Source of the DNA: Elusimicrobiota bacterium
GTDB lineage: Bacteria > Elusimicrobiota > Elusimicrobia > UBA1565
Length of the DNA: 42,927 bases
Reading direction: 5' to 3'
Assembly: GCA_016218495.1 (NCBI GenBank)
Contig: JACRDU010000022.1
Location: forward strand, 1 to 42,927
A model generated the notes under the pieces. The model saw only the letters and a list, made by a program, of their open reading frames with translations, was not told where the DNA came from and made no database searches. The translations under genes and the position numbers were made by a program. Numbering within the stretch: the stretch's first letter is position 1; each line of letters starts with the position of its first letter. Positions 1 to 9,800 of this stretch are shown piece by piece.

Positions 1-240
1 ACGGGGTGGCGACGGCGAACATCCAGGACGGGGCGGTGACCAGCGCGAAGCTGCCGGCGAACGGGGTGGCGACGGCGAACATCCAGGACGGGGCGGTGAC
101 CAGCGCGAAGCTGGCGGCGAACGGGGTGGCGACGGCGAACATCCAAGACGGGGCGGTGACCAGCGCGAAGCTGACGGCGAACGGTGTGGCTACGGCCAAC
201 ATCCAGGACGGGGCGGTGACCAGCGCAAAAATCCTCAACG
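1..240 (+). repeat. Tandem 60-bp repeat, about four copies
   Basis: Units begin at 1, 61, 121 and 181. Copies 1-3 differ at only a few positions; copy 4 has more changes and then decays into related codons. Each unit encodes one 20-residue fibre repeat. The array probably extends upstream beyond the window. Confidence 0.95.
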
Positions 241-818
241 GCGCGGTGGACAGCGCGAGGTTGGCGACGGACGCGGTGGCGAGCGCGAACATCCAGGCGG
301 GGGCTATCATCACGGCCAAGATTGCCGACGGCGTGATTACAACAGCCAAGCTGGTCGCCGAGGCGAAGGGGCCTTGGCAGTTCCTGGGACGCCAAATTCT
401 GGGGGGGGCGGCCCCTGGGATTAGCGTCGTCGTTCCGCCGAAGCGCTACTACAAGGCTCAGCTCTATTTGGCGGGGAAGAGCGGATCGACAAGCACCGCG
501 CTGCGTTTCAATGGGGACACTGCGACGAACTACAGCTACAACTACATCGTCAATGCCGGGGCTGCCGTCACCGGAGTCGGCGTCGCAAGGCTCCAGGTCG
601 ACCAGGCTTCCGTCGCGGCAGAATTCATCACCTTCGAGGTCGCTTCGATTGCCGGGAGCACGGCGGTGACCGGAGCGGTCATGGAGGGATTGAGCCCGCC
701 CAGCATGTCCAGATTCGTCGGATTTTACAACGGCAACGTCGGAACGTCCATAGACGTCGACGGCGGCGGCAGCAACTTCCAAGCCGGGTCGGAGCTGGTC
801 GTGTACGGCGGTGACTGA
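1..818 (+). CDS. Phage tail-fibre-like repeat protein, 5' partial
   Basis: The reading frame is already open at the window edge, so the N-terminus is missing; GTG at position 6 is only the first start-like codon inside. About 110 residues are repeats of the type NGVATANIQDGAVTSAKL, the first four encoded by near-identical 60-bp units and the later ones more degenerate. Such 'DGAVTSAKL' repeats are typical of phage tail fibres and trimeric surface fibres. The last 150 residues form a compact beta-rich head with a stretch LRFNGDTATNYSYNY, as seen in phage minor structural and C1q/TNF-like knobs. It ends 24 bp before the start of the giant protein and is probably co-transcribed with it. It may be a surface fibre rather than a phage gene, because no other phage gene is nearby. 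Confidence 0.7.
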   Translation, partial: GVATANIQDGAVTSAKLPANGVATANIQDGAVTSAKLAANGVATANIQDGAVTSAKLTANGVATANIQDGAVTSAKILNGAVDSARLATDAVASANIQAGAIITAKIADGVITTAKLVAEAKGPWQFLGRQILGGAAPGISVVVPPKRYYKAQLYLAGKSGSTSTALRFNGDTATNYSYNYIVNAGAAVTGVGVARLQVDQASVAAEFITFEVASIAGSTAVTGAVMEGLSPPSMSRFVGFYNGNVGTSIDVDGGGSNFQAGSELVVYGGD

Positions 819-830
819 ATTGCAGGTTAG

Positions 831-845
831 GGAGGAGCTGCTCTG
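831..845 (+). promoter_or_regulatory. Strong Shine-Dalgarno before a CTG start
   Basis: GGAGGAG (831-837) lies 5 nt before CTG at 843. An in-frame TAG sits at 828-830. The only start-like codons between it and 864 are CTG 843, CTG 852 and TTG 864, and only 843 is well spaced from this site. Confidence 0.6.
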
Positions 846-3800
846 AAGAGCCTGCGCCGGCCGTTGGGCCCGCTCCTGATCGCCGCCATCCTGGCGGCGG
901 GCGGCAGCGCGTCGGCGGCCGGGCTCAAGTCCTTCGGGACGACCGAGGTCCCCGACGACCTTACCAGCGGCTCCTCGGGCGGGCAGGGGATGACGGACGG
1001 GACGGCGGAGGTGGAGGGGGCCTTCGGGCAGGCGGCGGCCGGGGACGCGGCGTCGGGCTCCAGCGAAGTGGAGGCGGGCTACTTCGCCCGGGCCGTCACC
1101 GCCCCCACCAACGTCTCTTGGGACGTCTGGCAGTCCACCCTGACGCTGAAGTGGTCCGACGCGGCGGTGCCCAACCCCGCCGGGACGCTCTATACCGCCG
1201 AGTTCTCCACGGCGCCCGACTTCTCCGGCACCCTGCGTTCGTCGCAGACGACTGGTTTCCTCGTCACCATCGCCACCTTGGCCGCCAACTCGACCCACTA
1301 CGCGCGCATCATGGCGGAATTCGGAGGCACCGAGGTCTTCGCTTATGTGTACGCCTCCACCGTAAGCGCCATCGAGATGCCCGGCACCGTCTACATCGAC
1401 GAGGTCAGCAGCCACGCAATCGTGGCGGCGGCATTCGTGGGGGGGACGTCCTTCTCAAGCATGACGGCGGGGCTGTCCGGGACGAACATCTTCAGCACGG
1501 CCATCAACGATTACGGGGGGTGGCGGAAGGAAGGCTGGACGACCCTCGCTCCGGCACCGGCTATGAACGCCAGGAACCAGGTGGCCGGGGCGGTCCTAGG
1601 GGGGAAATTCTATACCCTAGGAGGGTCGTTCGCCGCGGCGACCGGCGATACCCAGGAGTACGACCCGGTCTCCAACGCCTGGACCTCGCGGGCCTCTATG
1701 AGGCCGCGCAATCTCCCGGCGGCGGCCGTTTACGGCGGGCGGATTTATGTGATCGGCGGCTTCGACGGGTCGCCGCTTACGGCCAACCAGCGCTACGACC
1801 CGGAGAGCAACGCCTGGACCTGGCTCAGTTCCATGCCCGTAGCGGGACGCTCCGGCGCCGCGGCGGCGGTCGCGGCGGGGGAGATCTTCGTCATCGGCGG
1901 CAACGCCGGGGTCGGGGACGTCGACACGGTCCAGAGCTACGACCCGGAGGCCGACACCTGGACAGCGCGTTCGCCCATGCCCACGGCGCGGTCCGGGGTC
2001 CGCGCCGTCGAGCTGGGAGGGATGATATACGCCATCGGCGGCAACGGCCCGCTCAGCGCCAACGAGGTCTATAACCCGGGCACCGGAGACTGGGCGAGTC
2101 GGGCTCCGATGATCTCGTCGCGCGCCGCCGTCGCCCTGGTGCGACTGGGCGGGAAGATCATCGCTGCGGGAGGGGACCTCGGTGGGTCGGAGTCGGGGGA
2201 CACCGACGAGTACGACGCCGCGGCGGACACCTGGACGCGGCGCGCGTCGCTGATGCCGAAGAAGCGCTACAACGCCGCCGCCGGAGTCCTAGGCGGCCGC
2301 CTCTTCGTCGCCGGCGGCTGGAACACGGTGAGCGGCTCGCTGTCCCAGACCGACCTCTTCGACCCCGGGACGACGCAGAAGTTCGCCGGCCTGACGGCGA
2401 ACACGCAGTACTTCTTCACGGCCAAAGCCCGGAACTCGGCCGGGGTCGAGACCGCCGAGGCGCCGACCGTCTCTACCTACACCTTGGCCATGGCCACGAT
2501 GCCGGCCGGAGCGCTCTTCAGCGCGGTGTACACGGCCAGCGTCACCGTGAACTGGTCGGACGGCGGCGGCGGGGCGGGCGCCTCCTTCCTCGTCCAGGCC
2601 TCCACCATGGCCACCTTCATCCCCGCGGCGTCGTCGATGACGACCGGGGCGCTCTCCGCCACCCTGACCGGCCTCTTCACGAACGCCAGGCACTATTTCC
2701 GGGTGCGGGCCTACAATTCCGTCGGGGGCAGCGACCTGTCCTGGTTCGTGCTGGGCTCCACCGTGACGGCCATCGAGACGCCGACCAACATCTACTTCGA
2801 TGAGATATCGAGCACGGCCATCACGGCGGCGGCTTACGCTCCCAATCCGGCGTTCTCGAGCATGACGGTGGGCTTGTCGGGGACCAACATCGCCATCGCA
2901 GGGAATTACCGGGGCTGGCACGGGGAGGGGTGGACGACCGGGTTGTGGCCCATGACGACGGCCCGCGACGGGGGCGCCGTGGAAGGGTTGGGCGGGCACA
3001 TCTACGTCAGGGGCGGGAACACGGGGGGGGCCACCGACGCCAACGAGCGCTATGACCCGGTGACGAACAGTTGGAGCGTCGCTACCGTCCTGCCCGCCGC
3101 GCGCTACAAGAGCCCCGGTTCGGCGGTGGCGGGGGGGCGCATCTATGTCCTCGGCGGCGCGAACACGCTCGGGAACCCGGTGGCGACCAACTATGAATAT
3201 GACCCGGAAGGCAACGTGTGGGACACGCGCACCGCCATGCCGACGCCCCGAGACCATGTCGGCGTCGCGGCGGTAGGCGGCAGGATCTTCGCCATCGGCG
3301 GGGCCGACCCGGCCCGGGTCGCGCTCAATGCGGTCTACGACGTGGCGACGGATTCCTGGACGATGAAGGCCGCGATGTCCGGCCCGCGGGACGGAGTGCG
3401 GGCCGTCGCCGTCTCGGGGAAAGTCTATGTGTTCGGCGGCAGCGACGGCGCGGCTTCCGGGAAGACCGAGGAGTACGATCCCGCCACGGACTTCTGGGCC
3501 ACCAAGGCGTCGATGACCGTCGCGCGGTGGGATTTCGGGGCGGCGCTGCTGGGCGGGAAGATCTACGCGCTGGGAGGCAACAACCCGGGGTTGGTGTCGG
3601 TCACGGAGGCCTACGACCCTCTGTCGGATACCTGGACCGCGCGCAGCCCGATCCCCACTCCGCGGGCTACGCCCATGACGGCGCAGGTCGGCGGGCGCCT
3701 CTACGCCATCGGGGGCAACAACGGGCCGAAGCTGGACACCAACGAGAGGTTCGACGCCGGCGTCGCCTCCTCTTTCACCGCCCTGCTCCCCAACACCCTC

Positions 3801-6800
3801 TACGACTTCACCGCCAAGGCCCGCAACAGCATCGGCGTCGAGACCGCGGAGACGGGGCTCGTCTCCACCTACACCTACGCCGCCGTCCCCGGCCAGCACG
3901 CGAATCCGTTCCCGCAGGTCTTCATATCCTCGGTGCAGGTGCAATGGCTGCAGAACGGCAACCCCTCTCCGGCCACGAAGTACCGCGTCCAGGCATCCAC
4001 CGCCTCCGACTTCAACGCGGCCGCCGCCGGCGCCGTCGTGGACTGGGACACGGCGTTCTCCACCTACGCCGTGGGCTTGACGGGGAACACCACCTACTAT
4101 TTCCGAGTCCAGGCCCGGAACGTGCACGGCGTCCAGACGGGCTATCTGGTGATGGGACAAGCGGCCACGACGCCGTTCCCTCCGGCCGGCGCCGTCTCCA
4201 CATTCTCGGCGGTCTTCGGCACCTCGCTGGACCTGTCCTGGGACGCGAACGGCAACGGCTCCGGCACCCTCTACGAGGCGGTGGTGTCGACCCAGCCCCT
4301 GCCCAACGCCCTGACCAACGTCAGCGTTACGACCCGCCCGGCGGGGGCGCTGTCGGTGACGATGAGCCCGCTCATCTCCAACGCTACCTACTACGCCGCG
4401 GTGCGCGCCATCTCGCACTCCGGCGCCCCCACGGCATTCACCGCGCTGGGCTCCACGCTCACGCGGGTCAACCCCCCCGTGACGGCCGTCACGACCTTCA
4501 CGGCCGTCTACCAGTCCTCGTTCACCACTGCCTGGGGCGGCAACGGGAACAACGTCGGCACCCGCTACGAGACGGTGGCGTCCACGGCGACGCCGCTCGA
4601 CCTTGCCGACCCCGCCAATGTCCCCATCTCGACGGAGCCTTTCGGGGCGGAAGGCGCGGACATCGCCGGGCTTGGCGCGAACACGACCTACTACTTCTTC
4701 GTCGCGGCGCGGGCGCGGACGGGGGAACTAACCCCCTACACGGCGCTGGGTTCTACGGTGACCTCCGCGGCCGTGCCGGCCAGCGCCGCCAGTACCTTCA
4801 CTCTGGTCGAGTCCTCGTCGCTGATGGTGTCCTGGTCGGCCAACGCGAACGCCCTGGGGACGCCCTACACGGCCGTCCTCTCCACGCAGACCCCGCTGAC
4901 GCTCGGATTGCCCGGCAACAAGACGGTCAGCACCGCCCCCTGGGGGCCGCCGTCGGCCGCGATGACGGGCCTGCTCGACAACACCACCTATTTCCTTTTC
5001 GCGGCTGCCTTCGACCGGGCCGGGGCTCCGACGGCCTTCACGGCGCTGGGCTCCACCGTCACCGACGCCGCGACGCCAAGCGAGGTCTATTTTGACTCTG
5101 TTTCGAGCTATTCTCTGGTCGCCGTTGCGTCCGGGCCGGCGGGCGGCTATACGAACCTCGCCGTTTCGAGCTCGGCCATCGGATTCTCCAGCGGCGGAGT
5201 ATTCCAAGGCTGGGTGTCGGGCAGCTCCGTAGCGGTGTTCTCCGGCCTGATCCCGAACAGCTCCTACACCTTCACCGCCAAGGCCCGCAACCAGGCCGGC
5301 ACCGAGACGCCGGAATCGCCGTCCGTTTCGACCTACACCCTCGCCGCGGTGCCCAGCTCTCAGACGGCGACCTTCACCGCCATCTGGCAGAGCTCGGCGG
5401 CCTTCCAGTGGGCCGCGGGCGGCAACCCCGCGGGCACCGAGTTCGAGGCGTCGGCCTCCACGGATTCCCTGTTCGGGGGCGGCTCGTCGGTATTCGTCTC
5501 CACCTGGCAGGTCGCGCTCTCCACGGCCTTCTCCGGCCTCACCGTCAACGCCACGTATTACTTCCGGGCCCGGGCCCGGAACTTCTACGGGAATCCCACC
5601 GCCTATCAGTTCCTGGGCTCGACGGTGACCGGGGCGTCCGTCCCGGCGGGGCCCTCGGGGGCCGCCTCCACCTTCACGGCCGTAGGCTCGACCTACATGA
5701 CGGTGAACTGGGACGCAAACGGCAACCCGGCGGGGACCCAATACCTCGCCCGCCTGTCCACCGCGGCGAGCTTCGGGGGCGGAGCCCAGGTCATCGAGTA
5801 CGCCTGGACGACGCTCTCCTCGGAGACCTTCGTCAACCTCTCCACCGACACCGTCTACTACGCGGCGGTCCGGGCGCGCAACCACGCGCTGGTGGAGTCG
5901 GATTTCCACTTCCTGGGCTCGACGGCCACTCCCGTGGCTATTCCCGCGGCGTCCACCGCGCCGTTCCATTCCGTGGGCGTGACTTCGGTGACGGTCCAAT
6001 GGACTTCCAATGGGAACCCGCCGAGCACCCTCTACGAGGTCCTGACCGCCACCTCGACGAGCTTCACCGGCTGGGGCTGGAGCTCCGGCTTCGGCGCCAT
6101 GCTCTCGACGACGACGCCCAGCCTCTTCGGCGACACGACCTACTATTGGCGCGTCCGGGCGAAGGGCGTGTCGGGGACCATCACCGACGTCCTGCACCTC
6201 GGCTCGACGGTGACCTTGGCGGCGCCTCCGCTGACGCCGGCGCTGCGCTCGGTGGGTCCGTCCTCGGTGCGCCTGGACTGGGGGACGGGGGGCAACCGCG
6301 AGGCCGATGCGCTCTCCGCCTGGGCCTTCGACCGGCAGCTGCCCCAGGGGCGCGAGCGGCACGGGGCGGCGTGGGTGAACGGGCGGGTCTATGTCATCGG
6401 AGGAATCGTCTCCGGTGTGCCTTCAGCCGAGGTCTGGTCGGCGTCGGCCGCCGCGGACGGCACGCTGGGCGTCTGGAGGGCCGAGGCCTCCCTGCCCGCG
6501 GCGCGGGAATCCCATGCGGTGGCGGCCTTCGCCGGCCGCCTCTATGTCGTCGGGGGCTTCGACGGGGTGCCCAAGAAGACCGTCTACTGGGCCTCGGTCG
6601 GGACAGACGGGATGCTGGGGGACTGGTTCCAGGGCAGCGACCTGCCGGCGGCGCGCTACAAGCTGGCTGCGGCCGCGGACGGGGGCTGGCTGTATGCCCT
6701 GGGCGGGGACAACGGCATCGTCTCCCAGACGGCGGTCTACGCCGCCCCGCTGGCCTCAGACGGCGCGGTGGGGACCTGGGCATTGGCCGGGAACCTGCCC

Positions 6801-9800
6801 TCTGCGCGCAACAGCCACGCCGCGGCGGCGGCGGGCGGTCGGGTCTTCGTCGCCGGCGGCCTGGGCGCGGGGGTGGAGGCGTCGGTCTGGTCCGTCCCTC
6901 TCGCCGGCCCCGGCCTCGGGGTCTGGAGCACCGGGGCGGACATGGGCATCGCGGTGTTCCGGCATGCTCTGGTGGCCACGCCGGGAGCGCTGCTGTCCAT
7001 CGGAGGGCATGACGGGAACGCCGGGGTCTCTACGGTGCAGGCCGCGCCGGTGGACGCCGCGGGTGCGGTGGGCGCCTGGAGCTCGCGCAGCCTCCTCAAC
7101 CAGGCGCGCTTCGGGCATGCGGCGGTCTGGGACGGGCGCGCGCTGCTGGCCTTCGGCGGCTCGGACGGGGCGGCGGCGCTTTCCTCCACCGAGCTCGCAG
7201 CGCCCGCGGGTGCGGAGTACCTGGCCGAGCGTGCGCGCGACACCGGCTTCTCCACCGACTACGCCTCCTCGAGCTGGCGCGGGGGCTCGGCGGCCGAGCT
7301 GGGAGGGCTGACCCCAAACACGACCTACTACTTCCAGGTCCGCTCGCGTTCCCGGACGGGCGCGGCGGGCCCGCCGGTCTCGGCGGGTTCCACCGTGACC
7401 CTGGCAGCCGCGCCGCTCTCGGTCGCTTCGACCTTCACTTTGGTCGAGGCAGGCTCTATCACGGTGAACTGGGCCGGCGGCGGGAACCCGGCGGGGACCG
7501 AGTTCCTGACCGCCCTGGCCACGGCCACCGTCTCCTTCGGGCCCTTACCGTCGAGCGGCTGGACCACGGCCCTGTCCAGCGCGGTCTTCGGCCTGAATCC
7601 CAACACCACCTACTACGCGCTGGCCGTGGCCCGCAATTCGCTGCAGGCCGTGACCCCGGCCGTGTTCCTCGGCTCCACGGTGACTCTGGCGGCGGTGCCC
7701 ACGGGGGTGGACTTCGACTCCGTCCAGGCCGCGGGCTTCAGGGTCTTCTGGTCCACGGCGGGCAACCCGGCCGGGACGCGCTACGAGGCCCAGGCCTCCA
7801 CCGTCGCAGCGTTTACGACGCTGGATTCCTCCACCGTGACGACGTCCTCTTCGGCCGTGTTGAGCGGGCTCTTGGGGGCCGCCACCTACTACCTGCGCGT
7901 GAGGGCCTTCAACTGGACCGGGACGGCCGGCGCCTTCTCGCTGACGGCCTCGACCGTCACCGGCCAGGACCTTGTCGCACCGGGGGCGGCGACGGACCTG
8001 ACCGCGAACCCCACGGAGACGCCCGGCACTATGACGGCGGCCTGGACCGTCTCCGGGGACGACGGCGCCTCCGGCGCGCTCACGGCGGGCAGCCGCTTCT
8101 ATGTGCAGTGGGCCGCCGCGCCTGCGGCTTCCGTCTCATGGAGCACGGCCAACGCGCAGGTCAGCGCTTCGACGGGTCCGGTCCAGCCCGGCGCCCGGGC
8201 CGGCCTGCTGGTCACCGGGCTGCCGGTGGGCTCCTGGGTGTCCATGCGCGTGTGGACCCTCGACGAGGTCGGCAACGTCTCCGCGCTGTCGAACGCGGCC
8301 TACGCCCTGGTCTCTCCCTTCACTCTGTCGGTGCTGGACGGTGCGGGGACGGACGCCGGGCGCGGCGCCTCCCTGGCCTTGGACCGCACCGGGAACGCCC
8401 ATGCGGCCTATACGGCCGGGACGGCTGCGCAGGAATTGCGCTATATGACCAGTTCCGGGGGCATCTGGAGCGCGGCGGAGTCCCCGGACCCGGGGACCCC
8501 TTCCGGAGAGCCCGTCATCGCGCAGGGGCCGGGCGTTCCGAATATCGTCTTCCGCAACACGGCCACGGGGCAGCTGCGCCACGCCAGGCGTGCGGGGGCC
8601 TGGGCCGCCGCGGCGGTGGCTTCCGGAGACCTCTTCCCCGGCGGGCTGGCCGTCGACTCCACCGGCTACGCCCACCTCAGCTATTATGACCGTGCCGCCG
8701 GCGACCTGCGCTATGCTTACTGGGACGGCACGGCGTGGCAGACCGAGGCGGTGGCGACGGCCGGAGACGTCGGGAAATTCTCGAGCCTGGCGCTCGACCC
8801 CAAGTCGCGCCCGGTGGTCGTCTATTTTGACCCCGCGAACGCCAGGCTGATGTTCGCCACCCGCTCCGTTGTCGGGCTCTGGAGCGGCTCGGTGGTGGAC
8901 GCGGGGGTGGGAGTGGGCAGCACCCCGGTCGTCGCCCTGGGCCCGAGTGGGGAGCCGTTCGTCGCCTACATCGACGACGGGGCGAAGCTCCTGAAGGCCG
9001 CGGCGTGGGACGGCACCGCCTGGTCTGTCCAGATCGTGGATTCTTTCGCCGGCGGGGCCTCGGTGGGCGGGGCCGCCTTGGACGGGGCGGGGAACCTGCT
9101 GGTCTCCTATCACGACGCCTCGGGCGGCGACCTGCGCCTAGCGCGCTGGACGGGAACAGGCTGGAGCACGGGCACCATCGCATCGTTGGGTTCCGTCGGA
9201 GAGGATTCGGACCTGGCCGTCGACGCCTCCGGCGGATTAAGCATGCTCTTCTACGACGCCTCGGCCGGGGATTTGAAGGCGGCCTCCTGGGCCGCGGGTC
9301 TGGCCGTGCCGGCGGGGGGGAACTCGCGCGGCAGCCTCGGCGCCCCCTCGGCCTTCAGCGGCACGGTGGCGTCGTCGAATACCGTGCAGTGGCTCTGGAC
9401 GGATTCCGCCGCCAACGAGGTCGGCTGGAGGATTTACGGCGGCCTGAGCTCGACGGGGCCGTTCTCGCTCGTGGCATCCACCACAGCGCTGCCCGGGGCG
9501 GCGGGCCTCGGCACCCAGTTCGTCTACAACGAGACCGGGCTGACCTCGGGGACGACCTATTTCCGCTACGCCGTGGCCGTGACCTCGGGCGGGGCCGTGA
9601 TGTCGCCGATGGCCGCGGCCGTGCCGATGAATACGGCCGATGTCACGCCGCCGACCATCACCCCGAACCAGTCGGGCGACGCCGTCTGGCGCAAGGCCGA
9701 CGGCGCGACCTACGACGTCGACTTCGTCGACCCTGGCGGGTCGGGGCTGGCGAGCTTCTCCGTCAAGGCTTCGACCCGCTCCGGAGGTGTGGGGCCGGAC

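Noticed and set aside
1-240. CRISPR-like array
   Set aside because: The 60-bp units are contiguous, with no spacers, and all encode in-frame fibre repeats.
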